Source of the DNA: Oscillospiraceae bacterium
Lineage (GTDB): Bacteria; Bacillota; Clostridia; Oscillospirales; Ruminococcaceae
DNA length: 64,000 bases
Assembly: GCA_017427265.1 (NCBI GenBank)
Contig: JAFRTG010000007.1
Span: 1-64,000, forward strand
Reading direction: 5' to 3'
A program made the translations under genes and the position numbers. Below, in pieces: positions 7,542 through 15,855 of the stretch. The first letter of the stretch is position 1, and each line of letters starts with the position of its first letter. Under the pieces are notes generated by a model. It searched no databases and was not told the origin of the DNA. It worked only from the letters and a program-made list of their open reading frames with translations.

Positions 7542-9095
7542 TCAGAACCGGAAATACAGGAACGGATCGTTCATGCCGCGGTAAATGCAGTATATGGACA
7601 GACCGAAAACCAGAAGCAGCTCCGGCGCCCAGAAAACCTGTCCGAAATACGGCTTGTTCTTCTTCGGCAGACGGATATAGAAGTACTCGCGCAGAATGAC
7701 CGGAATCAGGAACAGAATCATCAGCCATTTGTGCCCGACAAAAACCATAATGAGAATCAGAATCGCTTCGAGCATCCAGAAGAACTGTCCGAGCTGCGTC
7801 TTATGCCGGTTCTGCATGGCTTTATAAATATTCTCCGGCAGTGCAGTACAGAACAGCAGGCCGATCAGCAGCCATTTGCCGTAGGTCTGGAAATACCGCA
7901 CATAGTCGTCTGCAAGAATCGCCTGCCCGCCGAGACCGATCAGCTTCGTGAAGTAAATGCCGATCTGTTTCATATCCGAAACCGCAAACACAAGCCACGA
8001 CATCGGAATCCAGAACAGCATGTACAGATGTCCGAGAAAACGGTGCTGATTCAGGAAGCTGCCGTACCATGTTTTCTCAGCGGAAAGCAGGCCGAAGAGC
8101 AGCAGACCCCAGAAAATAAAGTTCCAGTCAGCGCCGTGCCAGAAGCCGGTCAGCGTCCAGACAATCAGCATATTGATATACATCCGCTTTTTGCCCTTCC
8201 GGTTGCCGCCCAGCGGAATATAGACGTATTCCTTGAACCATGTGCCGAGCGTCATATGCCAGCGGCGCCAGAACTCGGTCATGGTGACAGAAAGATACGG
8301 ATGATTGAAGTTCTGCGGAAAATGGAAACCAAACATTTTGCCCATGCCGATTGCCATCTGTGAATAGCCCGAAAAGTCAAAATACAGCTGCATACTGTAT
8401 GCAAAAATCCCAAGCCATGCGGCTTTTCCGGAGATGGAATCATAGCCGACCGCCTGCAGATCGCTCCACAGACCGCCGAGCCGGTTTGCAAGCAGAACCT
8501 TTTTTCCGAGACCGATCAGAAAAATCTGAATACCCTCGATAACCTCTTCGCGTTTGGAGGTGCGGTTGTGCAGCTCCTTCTGCACATCAGAAAACCGGAC
8601 GATCGGGCCCGCAATCAGCTGCGGGAACAGCAGAATATATGTACTGAGATCAATCAGGTTGTATTCCACCTTGACGTCACCGCGGTAGACATCCAGCAGA
8701 TAGGACGCAATCTGGAATGTGAAAAAGCTGATGCCAAGCGGCAGCACCAGATTCGTCAGCGGCAAATTCACGCCGGGCAGATAATTGAGATTCCGCAGAA
8801 AGAAATCCGCATACTTGAATATAAACAGATTGCCGAAGTCCCATATGAGACCGACCGCAAGATACAGCTTTTGAAACCGGTCCTTCCGGCCGATAAACAT
8901 GCCTGCCGTCCAGTTGATGACGACGGAAAGCAAAATCAGGTACAGATAAGCCGGTGTCTCAATCGCGCCGTAGGCATAAAACACAATGCTGAAAAAGAGC
9001 AGCACAAGATTCTTCGTGCTCTTTCGCGCAAGCAGATAAACGATCAGACAAAACGGCAGAAACCAGAATAAAAATGCAAAGCTGCTGAATACCAT
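7542..9095 (-). CDS. MBOAT (AlgI/DltB-like) O-acyltransferase
   Basis: A 517-residue polytopic membrane protein of the MBOAT family. The AlgI-type core is visible: YFDFSGYSQMAIGMGKMFG, then WRRWHMTLGTWFKEYVYIPL near residue 280, and the catalytic histidine in LTGFWHGADWNFIFWG near residue 318. Around ten membrane segments are distributed along the chain. It is expected to move acetyl (or another acyl) groups across the membrane to an extracellular polymer, in partnership with the SGNH protein encoded 18 bp downstream. Whether the acceptor is peptidoglycan, capsule or an exopolysaccharide is not visible. The start has a GGAGACCG ribosome site. Confidence 0.9.
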   Translation of the reverse strand: MVFSSFAFLFWFLPFCLIVYLLARKSTKNLVLLFFSIVFYAYGAIETPAYLYLILLSVVINWTAGMFIGRKDRFQKLYLAVGLIWDFGNLFIFKYADFFLRNLNYLPGVNLPLTNLVLPLGISFFTFQIASYLLDVYRGDVKVEYNLIDLSTYILLFPQLIAGPIVRFSDVQKELHNRTSKREEVIEGIQIFLIGLGKKVLLANRLGGLWSDLQAVGYDSISGKAAWLGIFAYSMQLYFDFSGYSQMAIGMGKMFGFHFPQNFNHPYLSVTMTEFWRRWHMTLGTWFKEYVYIPLGGNRKGKKRMYINMLIVWTLTGFWHGADWNFIFWGLLLFGLLSAEKTWYGSFLNQHRFLGHLYMLFWIPMSWLVFAVSDMKQIGIYFTKLIGLGGQAILADDYVRYFQTYGKWLLIGLLFCTALPENIYKAMQNRHKTQLGQFFWMLEAILILIMVFVGHKWLMILFLIPVILREYFYIRLPKKNKPYFGQVFWAPELLLVFGLSIYCIYRGMNDPFLYFRF

Positions 9096-9126
9096 GAGCG
9101 GTCTCCTGTTCTGTGGAAATTGATGC

Positions 9127-10242
9127 TCAATCGCTGAAATCGCGGTCGATGTTAATGAAGAACTGATAATCCGGGAAGCGGCGCGTCAGCTCGCTGCGGA
9201 TTTCGTCCGTGATCTGCTCAGGCGGATCGGTGTCGTAATCGAGCATGATATCAAATGAAACGGCACGGACTGCTTCCTCTGCGTAAAAACCGTGCATCTG
9301 TAATATTTCCGGATACTGACTGACGATATGCCGCACGGTTTCCCGGATCTGCTGTGCGGTTTCGGTGTGCGTATTGGTCGCGTAGATTCCGACGGTCAGC
9401 AGAACACCGAATTCCTGATAGATCTGCGGAACAATCGAGCGGGACAGCGCGTCAATCTCCCGCGCGCTCATATTGTCGTCCACCTCAACGTGAACTGTTC
9501 CGAAATACTTGTCCGGCCCGTAATTGTGCAGAATCAGGTCATATGCGCCGTGCACGTTCGGGTTTTCGCAGATGCGCTCCCGGATCTGCGCAGTCAGCTC
9601 GTCGTCTGCGCGGATCCCGATGATATGATTCACGGTTTCCATAATAATATCAGCGCCGGCCTTCAGGATAAACAGCGAGATGACAATGCCGAGCAGACCT
9701 TCGAGATTCCAGCCGAGCGACATACTGAATGCGGCTGAAATCAGCGTTGCAAGTCCGATCACGGCATCAAACAGTGCATCGACACCGGATGCGCTCAGAG
9801 AAGCAGAGCTGAGCGCCGCACCCTTTTTGCGGTAATAGCTGCCGAGCAGAATTTTCAACGCAACACCGCCGGCAAGCACAATCAGAGACAGCGCCGTATA
9901 GTGCGGCTTTTCCGGGTGAATCAGTTTGACGACAGATTCCTTCAGCGATGTGATGCCTGCGAGCAGAACAATCACCGCAATCAGCGAAGCCGTGACATAT
10001 TCAATCCGGCCGTGACCGTAAGGATGCTTGCGGTCAGCCGCCTTGCCTGCCATTTTTGTGCCGATAATCGTAATCAGCGAGGACAGCGCATCACTCAGAT
10101 TGTTGACAGCGTCCAGTACCACGGCAATCGAATGCGCCGCGAGTCCGACTGCGCCTTTTAATAGAACGAGAAGCAAATTTGCGCCGATCCCGCGGTAACT
10201 GACTCTGACGATTTCCTCGGTACGGCTTAATTCATGCCGCAT
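9127..10242 (-). CDS. Cation diffusion facilitator (CDF) transporter
   Basis: A 371-residue CDF-family metal/proton antiporter. Six N-terminal membrane segments are present, with the metal-site pairs in AVVLDAVNNLSDALSSL (TM2) and SGVDALFDAVIG (TM5). The DRKHPYGHGRIEYV segment between TM2 and TM3 is typical of the family. A cytoplasmic domain follows, and about 80 extra C-terminal residues suggest a second ferredoxin-like regulatory domain. Likely metals are Mn, Fe, Zn or Co; sequence alone does not decide. I use the ATG at 10242, which has a GGAGGAAACC ribosome site, rather than the longer reading. Confidence 0.88.
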   Translation of the reverse strand: MRHELSRTEEIVRVSYRGIGANLLLVLLKGAVGLAAHSIAVVLDAVNNLSDALSSLITIIGTKMAGKAADRKHPYGHGRIEYVTASLIAVIVLLAGITSLKESVVKLIHPEKPHYTALSLIVLAGGVALKILLGSYYRKKGAALSSASLSASGVDALFDAVIGLATLISAAFSMSLGWNLEGLLGIVISLFILKAGADIIMETVNHIIGIRADDELTAQIRERICENPNVHGAYDLILHNYGPDKYFGTVHVEVDDNMSAREIDALSRSIVPQIYQEFGVLLTVGIYATNTHTETAQQIRETVRHIVSQYPEILQMHGFYAEEAVRAVSFDIMLDYDTDPPEQITDEIRSELTRRFPDYQFFINIDRDFSD

Positions 10243-10306
10243 GGTTTCCTCCGTTATTCTGGCCGGAATCGTCCGGCAGGTAGCATCACATAACAAACCA
10301 GATTAT

Positions 10307-10335
10307 ATTATATCACATACAGGCTGAAAAGTCAA
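10307..10335 (-). promoter_or_regulatory. Promoter of CDF transporter gene
   Basis: Minus-strand TTGACT (10335-10330) and TATAAT (10312-10307) with 17 bp spacing. A short GC stem with T run (10337-10360) lies just upstream and may insulate it. Confidence 0.75.
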
Positions 10336-10434
10336 GAAAAACCCGGAGAAAGCGGGTTTTCCGCACAGCCGGACGACAGGGAATGCAAACAGATTGTGCA
10401 AAATGACGAAAATCCGAAAATCACGTAAAAATGC

Positions 10435-10464
10435 TTGACTTTTTTCAGGGTATTGCGGTATAAT
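10435..10464 (+). promoter_or_regulatory. Promoter of thrS leader
   Basis: TTGACT (10435-10440) and TATAAT (10459-10464) with 18 bp spacing, directly upstream of the T-box leader. Confidence 0.82.
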
Positions 10465-10470
10465 TGAATC

Positions 10471-10710
10471 AATCAGAGGCTTTCACATCAGAAAGCAGAG
10501 GACATGTCGCAAAAGAGCGCCCATCTGACAGAGAGGATGTCAATTTGCTGAAAGGCATCCGATGATCTCTTTTCCGGTACCACCGCTGCTGTGAAGGCGT
10601 ATGGGAATGAGGAAACGCTCGGGTGGAACCGTGCGCGTTTGTATCCGGAAATCAAGGAACAAACCCGTACCCCGAACAGGTCAAGCTGTTCGGAGTGCGG
10701 GATTTTTTAT
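10471..10710 (+). promoter_or_regulatory. T-box leader (Thr specifier) with terminator
   Basis: Transcription-attenuating T-box that senses uncharged tRNA(Thr). Stem I can be drawn with AAAAGAG pairing CTCTTTT and AGCAG pairing CTGCT. In the internal loop between these helices the triplet ACC (10579-10581), followed by A, is a threonine specifier codon. The T-box sequence GGGTGGAACCGTGCG is at 10621-10635. The terminator is a 16-bp stem (10664-10702) with a T run to 10709, and the T-box bulge can compete with its 5' arm. The leader sits immediately before thrS. Confidence 0.92.
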
Positions 10711-10746
10711 CGCAGTCCGAACCCATCGAAACGGAGGAATGCAGAA

Positions 10747-12681
10747 ATGAAAATCACATTTGCAAACGGCAGCTTTGAAGGTGCTGCCCCTGTCACAGTC
10801 TACGACGCTGCGAAGGAAGCAGGCGTCATCGAACGCGAGCACATTGCCGCGCTCGTCAACGGCACACCGGCCGACCTGACCGCTGAGCTCACCACTGACG
10901 CTGATGTGCAGCTCCTGACCTTTGAGGACAAGGAAGGACGCCATGTGTTCAATCACACCGCAGCCCATATCCTTGCACAGGCTGTCAAGCGCCTGTTCCC
11001 GGACGTCAAGCTGACGATCGGTCCCGCCATTGACCGCGGCTTCTACTACGATTTTGATACCGAAAAGCCCTTCAATGCCGATACGCTGACGGCACTCGAA
11101 GGCGAAATGAAAAAGATCGTCAAGGAAAATCTGCGCATTGAGCGCTTCACCCTGCCGAAGGATGAGGCCATCAAGCTGATGCAGGAGCGCGGTGAGACCT
11201 ATAAGGTTGAGCTGATCGAGGATCTGCCGGAGGGCGAAACCATCAGCTTCTACAAGCAGGGCGAATACACCGACCTCTGTACCGGCCCGCATCTGTTCGC
11301 AACCGGTCTTGTCAAGGCGTTCAAGCTGACTTCCTGCACCGGTGCTTACTGGCGCGGCGATCAGAACAACAGACAGCTCACCCGTATCTACGGCGTAGCC
11401 TTCCCGAAAAAGGAACAGCTCAAAGAGCACCTCGATATGCTTGAGGAGGCCAAAAAGCGCGATCACAACAAGATCGGCCGTGAGCTTGAATACTTCACCA
11501 CTGTTGATTACATCGGTCAGGGTCTCCCGATTCTGCTGCCGAAGGGCGCAAGAGTCATTCAGCTCCTCCAGCGCTGGGTTGAGGACTATGAACAGTCCAA
11601 GGGCTGCCAGCTTACCAAGACACCGCTCTTTGCAAAGCGGGATCTCTACAAGATTTCCGGTCACTGGGATCACTATCTTGACGGCATGTTTGTCATGGGC
11701 GACCCCCATGATGAGGAAAAGGAATGCTTTGCACTCCGCCCGATGACCTGCCCGTTCCAGTATCAGGTCTTCCTGAACAAGCAGCGCTCCTACAGAGAGC
11801 TGCCGATGCGTCTGACCGAAACCTCTACCCTGTTCCGCAACGAGGACAGCGGCGAGATGCACGGCCTCATCCGTGTCCGTCAGTTCACAATCTCAGAGGG
11901 CCACTTCATTCTTCGCCCGGATCAGCTCGAAGAAGAATTCAAGTTCTGCCTTGAGATGGCAAAGTATATGCTTAATACCGTCGGTCTGCTGGAGGACTGC
12001 ACCTTCCGCTTCTCCCAGTGGGATCCGGCCAACCCGAAGAACAAGTACGAGGGCACCGCAGAGCAGTGGGAGCTCGCACAGGCTACGATGGAAAAAATCC
12101 TCAACGACCTCGGCGTTGAATACGAGATCGGCATTGACGAGGCTGCCTTCTACGGCCCGAAGCTGGATGTCCAGTATAAGAACGTGTTCGGCAAGGAAGA
12201 TACCATCGTCACCATCCAGATCGACATGCTGCTCGCACAGCGCTTCGGCATGTACTATATCGACAAGGACGGTCAGAAGAAGCTGCCGTATATCATTCAC
12301 AGAACATCCCTCGGATGCTTCGAGCGCACGCTCGCCTATATGCTTGAGAAGTTTGCAGGCGTTCTGCCGCTCTGGCTTGCACCGGAGCAGGTTCGTCTGC
12401 TGCCGATCGGCGAAGAGCATGTTGCCTATGCACAGGCCTTTGCCGACAAGCTGACGCAGGCCGGCATGCGCGTGACGGTCGATGCCGAGGACAGAAACAT
12501 CGGCACCAAGATCAAGAACGCCCGCTTCGACCGCATTCCGTATATGCTCATCATCGGCGACAACGAGGTCAAGGACAACGGCGTGACTGTCCGCTCCCGC
12601 AAGGAAGGCGAGCTCGGCTGCCTGAAGCTCGACGATGTATTCAGCAAGCTCATCACAGAGGTTGCAACCAAAGCAAAATAA
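10747..12681 (+). CDS. thrS: Threonyl-tRNA synthetase
   Basis: A 644-residue class II aminoacyl-tRNA synthetase that charges tRNA(Thr) in the cytoplasm. Domains in order are an N-terminal TGS domain (1-65), an SAD editing domain with HTAAH near residue 75 and CTGPH near 182, a catalytic core with motif 2 (FRNEDSGEMHGLIRVRQF) and motif 3 (GCFERTLAYM), and a C-terminal anticodon-binding domain. The cysteine in MTCPFQ is the expected zinc ligand. The ATG at 10747 has a GGAGGAATGC ribosome site; the longer open frame upstream is leader RNA. Expression is controlled by the T-box at 10471-10710. Confidence 0.98.
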   Translation: MKITFANGSFEGAAPVTVYDAAKEAGVIEREHIAALVNGTPADLTAELTTDADVQLLTFEDKEGRHVFNHTAAHILAQAVKRLFPDVKLTIGPAIDRGFYYDFDTEKPFNADTLTALEGEMKKIVKENLRIERFTLPKDEAIKLMQERGETYKVELIEDLPEGETISFYKQGEYTDLCTGPHLFATGLVKAFKLTSCTGAYWRGDQNNRQLTRIYGVAFPKKEQLKEHLDMLEEAKKRDHNKIGRELEYFTTVDYIGQGLPILLPKGARVIQLLQRWVEDYEQSKGCQLTKTPLFAKRDLYKISGHWDHYLDGMFVMGDPHDEEKECFALRPMTCPFQYQVFLNKQRSYRELPMRLTETSTLFRNEDSGEMHGLIRVRQFTISEGHFILRPDQLEEEFKFCLEMAKYMLNTVGLLEDCTFRFSQWDPANPKNKYEGTAEQWELAQATMEKILNDLGVEYEIGIDEAAFYGPKLDVQYKNVFGKEDTIVTIQIDMLLAQRFGMYYIDKDGQKKLPYIIHRTSLGCFERTLAYMLEKFAGVLPLWLAPEQVRLLPIGEEHVAYAQAFADKLTQAGMRVTVDAEDRNIGTKIKNARFDRIPYMLIIGDNEVKDNGVTVRSRKEGELGCLKLDDVFSKLITEVATKAK

Positions 12682-12691
12682 TCAGAAGCAT

Positions 12692-12740
12692 AATCATTCC
12701 GGATCCGGTTCACGATACCGCATCCGGAATGATTTCTTTG
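12692..12740 (+). terminator. Intrinsic terminator of thrS
   Basis: AATCATTCCGGAT..CGG pairs with CCG..ATCCGGAATGATT, followed by TCTTTG. The long stem sits 10 bp after the stop. Confidence 0.8.
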
Positions 12741-12778
12741 TGCATTAAAATTTATGCCGCAGATACATGCATTTGCGG

Positions 12779-12807
12779 TTGACTTTTCGGCATACATGTG
12801 CTATAAT
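12779..12807 (+). promoter_or_regulatory. Promoter of mgtE leader
   Basis: TTGACT (12779-12784) and TATAAT (12802-12807) with 17 bp spacing. Transcription should start about 12814, just before the closing helix of the leader. Confidence 0.85.
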
Positions 12808-12814
12808 ATTTTTG

Positions 12815-13016
12815 TTGCAAATTCAGGTTAACTGTGAGGTGAGGAACGTGGCAAACGGTGACAGTTGCGGCTCAAACGGGCGATTACCGCAGATACGGCG
12901 GTTTCAGCGCGCAGAAAGAACGCATCGGCAGCCGGGCTGCCGCGTTTGCTGTGCCTGAATTATGACCGTATTGCATGACGGTGCCCTGTTTGTACCCGTA
13001 CAGACAGGATTTTTTA
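12815..13016 (+). promoter_or_regulatory. Structured attenuator leader of mgtE, class unassigned
   Basis: A riboswitch-like 5' leader. A perfect 8-bp closing helix (AATTCAGG at 12820-12827 with CCTGAATT at 12954-12961) encloses about 126 nt. Three hairpins can be drawn inside: AACTGT with ACAGTT, GCGG with CCGC, and a 7-bp CGGCAGC/GCTGCCG stem. An intrinsic terminator follows: CCTGTTTGTAC pairs with GTACAGACAGG (12984-13010), then T6. Position upstream of mgtE suggests sensing of Mg2+ or another ion. I could not find the M-box core GTTAGGTGAGGCTCC or its 3' partner GCTAAAGCTC, so I do not call it an M-box. Confidence 0.6.
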
Positions 13017-13117
13017 TGCCCATTTGACCGTTGCTGAGTATCGTGAGATCGCAGCAGATTTCATGAAAAGGAAACGGGGTGACTCCAATGGGGACAGAAA
13101 TGCTGCAGGAGGCAGCG

Positions 13118-14527
13118 ATGAACGCGGAAACCGCGGTTGCGCTGAAGCCTGACTATAAAAACGAAATCATCGGTATCATCCGGAGCGCAGCCTCTCCAAA
13201 GGCGATCCGTACACAGCTGGATGATTATCACGGAAACGACATTGCAGAGGTTGTCGGACAGCTGAACCAGCAGGAACGAACAAAGCTTTACCGTGTCTGC
13301 GGTATCCAGATGCTCGCTGAAATATTTGAGCATCTCGAAGAAGAGGACGCTGGCAAATATCTGCGGGAAATGGATTTACAAAAAGCGGCATCCGTCATTT
13401 CCGAGCTGGAGACCGATACCGCAGCAAATGTCCTGCGGGAAATCGAAAAAGAGCGGCGCGCACTGCTGATTGACATGCTGCCGCAGGATATCCGCAAGGA
13501 AATCCGCCTGATTGCGTCCTTTGACGAGGACGAGATCGGCAGCAAAATGACGACCAACTGCATCATTATCCGTGAAAATCTGACCGTCAAGCAGGCCATG
13601 AACGAGCTTGTGCGGCAGGCAGAGGAAAATGACAATATCTCCACGCTGTTTGTCGTGGACGAAACCGGCACCTATTACGGCGCCATTGACTTAAAGGAGC
13701 TGATTACGGCACGCAACAGCGTCCCGCTGGAACGGCTGATTTCAACGTCCTTCCCGTATGTGTATGCACACGAGACGATTGACGACTGTATCGAAAAGCT
13801 GAAGGATTATTCCGAGGATTCGATTCCCGTACTCGACAACAGCAATCAGATGCTCGGCGTTATCACCGCGGCCAGCATCATTGAGGTCGTGGATGACGAA
13901 ATGGGCGAAGACTATGCAAAATTCGCAGGTCTGACCGCAGAAGAGGATCTGCAGGAGCCGCTCGGCCGCAGCATGAAAAAGCGTCTGCCGTGGCTGCTGA
14001 TTCTGCTCTGTCTGGGTATGCTGGTCTCCGGCGTTGTCGGTATTTTTGAAAAGGTCATCTCGCAGCTGACGCTGATTATGGCATTCCAGTCGCTGATTCT
14101 TGACATGGCCGGTAATGTCGGCACGCAGTCACTGGCTGTCACGATCCGTGTTCTGATGGACGAAACGCTGACATTCGGCCAGAAAATGAAGCTCGTCGGC
14201 AAAGAAATGCGCGTCGGTCTGTGCAACGGTATGCTGCTCGGAATGATGTCCTTTGTCATGGTCGGCGGATATATCATGCTGTTCAAGCATAAAACTGCAG
14301 TGTTCGCGTTTGCCGTATCCGGCTGCATCGGTACCTCGCTGATGCTCGCCATGCTGATTTCCAGCGCCGTCGGCACACTGATTCCGCTGTTTTTCAAGAA
14401 AATCAAGGTTGACCCGGCCGTCGCATCCGGTCCGCTGATTACAACGGTCAACGACCTTGTTGCTGTCGTGACCTATTACGGCATGAGCTGGATCCTGCTG
14501 CTCAATGTCCTGCATCTGCATGAATAA
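13118..14527 (+). CDS. mgtE: MgtE-type magnesium channel
   Basis: A 469-residue Mg2+ channel. It has the superhelical N domain (1-115), a CBS pair (about 120-240; MTTNCIIIRENLTVKQAM opens it), a plug helix, and five C-terminal membrane segments. The pore signatures GNVGTQSLAV and TVNDLVAVVTYYG are present, the latter with the Mg-binding aspartate. Start choice: the frame is open from a GTG at 13079 and an ATG at 13088, but the ATG at 13118 has a perfect AGGAGG 5 bp upstream and gives the usual length. It is preceded by the structured leader at 12815-13016 and followed by a strong terminator. Confidence 0.93.
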   Translation: MNAETAVALKPDYKNEIIGIIRSAASPKAIRTQLDDYHGNDIAEVVGQLNQQERTKLYRVCGIQMLAEIFEHLEEEDAGKYLREMDLQKAASVISELETDTAANVLREIEKERRALLIDMLPQDIRKEIRLIASFDEDEIGSKMTTNCIIIRENLTVKQAMNELVRQAEENDNISTLFVVDETGTYYGAIDLKELITARNSVPLERLISTSFPYVYAHETIDDCIEKLKDYSEDSIPVLDNSNQMLGVITAASIIEVVDDEMGEDYAKFAGLTAEEDLQEPLGRSMKKRLPWLLILLCLGMLVSGVVGIFEKVISQLTLIMAFQSLILDMAGNVGTQSLAVTIRVLMDETLTFGQKMKLVGKEMRVGLCNGMLLGMMSFVMVGGYIMLFKHKTAVFAFAVSGCIGTSLMLAMLISSAVGTLIPLFFKKIKVDPAVASGPLITTVNDLVAVVTYYGMSWILLLNVLHLHE

Positions 14528-14530
14528 CAA

Positions 14531-14568
14531 AACCCGGAAACAGCTTCTGCGCTGCTTCCGGTTTTTTT
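14531..14568. terminator. Terminator between mgtE and pflA
   Basis: CCGGAAaCAGC pairs with GCTGcTTCCGG, followed by T7 on the plus strand. On the minus strand it overlaps the pflA stop codon, so it can serve both convergent genes. Confidence 0.85.
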
Positions 14569-15319
14569 ATTTTGTATTGGATTCTTCGCGCAGCCGTCTG
14601 CGGATTCCGGCCATAATCGCCTGATGTGCCGCCGCTGCGGTTTCCTGTGAAACAGGTGCCGTATCGCCGAGGGGATACGGTATGCCGAGTGCTTCGTATT
14701 TTTGTTTTCCGAACGTATGATACGGCAGAACGTCAAGACCTTTGAGCGTTTTCAGTCCGCCGATGAAATAGCCGAGTGCCTCCTGCTCATCCGGCATATC
14801 CGTCCAGCCCGGCACGATCACATGCCGAATCCACAGCGGAACACCGCACGCACTGATTTTCTCAGCAAATGCAAGAATATTTGTATTCGGGCAGCCGGTC
14901 AGCCTGCGATGCTGTTCCGCATCAATATGCTTGATATCCAGCATAACAAGATCGGTCACGGCAAGCAGTGCTTCGGTCTCCTCCGGCGCATCCGGCCGAT
15001 AGCAAATGCCGGACGTATCCAGACATGTGTGAATGCCGCGTGCTTTCGCCTCGCGGAACAGTTCCGTCAGAAACGGCAGCTGAAGCATCGGTTCGCCGCC
15101 CGTTGCGGTAATGCCGCCGTTTTGATAGAACGCACGGTTATGCTCATACATCGCAAGCAGTGATTCAACGGTTTCCGGGTGTCCACCGCTGACCTGCCAT
15201 GTATCCGGATTGTGACAGTACAGACAGCGCATCGGACAGCCCTGAAAGAAGATTACAAAGCGCACGCCGGGGCCGTCTACAGTTCCGAACGATTCTGTCG
15301 AATGGATGTGTCCCTGCAT
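14567..15319 (-). CDS. pflA: Pyruvate formate-lyase activating enzyme
   Basis: A 250-residue radical-SAM enzyme that installs the glycyl radical on pyruvate formate-lyase. The CX3CX2C cluster motif is seen as CPMRCLYC near residue 29, preceded by ESFGTVDGPGVRFVIF. TGGEPMLQ and the MLDIKH segment are further family landmarks. The ATG at 15319 has a GGAGG ribosome site; an upstream GTG reading adds six residues without one. It is the last gene of the pfl operon, separated from the glycyl-radical domain gene by a very stable hairpin (15342-15367). Its substrate glycine lies on a separate polypeptide here. Confidence 0.95.
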   Translation of the reverse strand: MQGHIHSTESFGTVDGPGVRFVIFFQGCPMRCLYCHNPDTWQVSGGHPETVESLLAMYEHNRAFYQNGGITATGGEPMLQLPFLTELFREAKARGIHTCLDTSGICYRPDAPEETEALLAVTDLVMLDIKHIDAEQHRRLTGCPNTNILAFAEKISACGVPLWIRHVIVPGWTDMPDEQEALGYFIGGLKTLKGLDVLPYHTFGKQKYEALGIPYPLGDTAPVSQETAAAAHQAIMAGIRRRLREESNTK

Positions 15320-15341
15320 CTGATCGCCTCCTGACACAGCA

Positions 15342-15367
15342 GCCCGCTGAAAGCAGTTTCAGCGGGC
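15342..15367 (-). promoter_or_regulatory. Intercistronic hairpin before pflA
   Basis: GCCCGCTGAAA (15342-15352) pairs perfectly with TTTCAGCGGGC (15357-15367) around a 4-nt loop. On the pfl coding strand no T run follows, so it resembles an mRNA-stability or processing hairpin that could keep pflA expression below that of the lyase subunits. On the other strand a T-rich run follows. Confidence 0.6.
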
Positions 15368-15376
15368 CTTTGTTTT

Positions 15377-15616
15377 TCAGATCTTATCGTGGAACGTGCG
15401 GGAAATGATATCATCCTGCTGTTCCTTTGTCAGCTTAATAAAATTAACGGCATAGCCGGAAACACGCACGGTCAGCTGCGGATACTTCTCCGGATGAGCC
15501 TGCGCATCCAGAAGCGTTTCTCTCGTAAAGACGTTGACATTCAGATGATGTCCGCCCTTTTCCACATAACCGTCCAGTAACTCAACAAGATTATCAATCT
15601 GCTGTTCGCTTGCCAT
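15377..15616 (-). CDS. Detached glycyl-radical domain of pyruvate formate-lyase
   Basis: A 79-residue protein equivalent to the C-terminal domain of PflB and to the stress protein GrcA (YfiD). It contains [19 protein letters not shown] and the glycyl-radical loop RVSGYAVNF near residue 51; the glycine there should carry the stable radical. It ends [18 protein letters not shown], the usual PFL C-terminus. The PflB body in this operon stops just before this domain, so this protein appears to supply the radical in trans as a subunit rather than as a spare part. It has a good GGAGGG ribosome site and follows the 72-aa ORF by 20 bp. Confidence 0.9.
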   Translation of the reverse strand: MASEQQIDNLVELLDGYVEKGGHHLNVNVFTRETLLDAQAHPEKYPQLTVRVSGYAVNFIKLTKEQQDDIISRTFHDKI

Positions 15617-15636
15617 AGGAATCCCTCCGTTCTGTA

Positions 15637-15855
15637 TCAGTCCTCCGCGGAAATCATGTCATCTTCCGCGCTGTCGTCAAAGTCGAAATTCGGAACGGCA
15701 CATGCACCCGGTTTGCTGCATTCCGTGCTGTTGACAGTCTGCACACGGGTCTCATCGCCGATTTCCAGGTTGATATGCTGACTGCCGGATGCAATCAGGC
15801 TGTCAATCAGATCAGCAAGTTCATCCGGATCAGGGCCGTGCTCATTTCTCTTCAC
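15637..15855 (-). CDS. 72-aa companion ORF in split pfl operon
   Basis: No family recognised. It starts at a GTG (15855) 6 bp after a perfect AGGAGG and overlaps the end of pflB by 14 bp, which suggests translational coupling. Residues 11-37 ([20 protein letters not shown] onward) align by eye with the N-terminal part of the glycyl-radical domain gene downstream ([20 protein letters not shown]): D-x-L-x-x-L-(I/L)-D and G-x-x-H-(I/L)-N recur. It has no RVSGYA loop. The C-terminal half has two cysteines (CSKPGAC) and an acidic tail. It may be a diverged partner that occupies or chaperones the radical-domain site; this is inference. Confidence 0.7.
   Translation of the reverse strand: MKRNEHGPDPDELADLIDSLIASGSQHINLEIGDETRVQTVNSTECSKPGACAVPNFDFDDSAEDDMISAED

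Noticed and set aside
10337-10360. Terminator upstream of the CDF promoter
   Set aside because: The short CCCG/CGGG stem has a T run on the minus strand, but no leftward gene lies to its right, so I did not list it as a terminator of a defined unit.
12767-12958. 63-aa ORF in the mgtE leader
   Set aside because: It begins upstream of the promoter -10 box, and the region is better explained as structured leader RNA.
12815-13016. M-box (ykoK) Mg2+ riboswitch
   Set aside because: Position and terminator fit, but the conserved GTTAGGTGAGGCTCC and GCTAAAGCTC blocks are not present, so I kept the class open. A covariance scan would decide.
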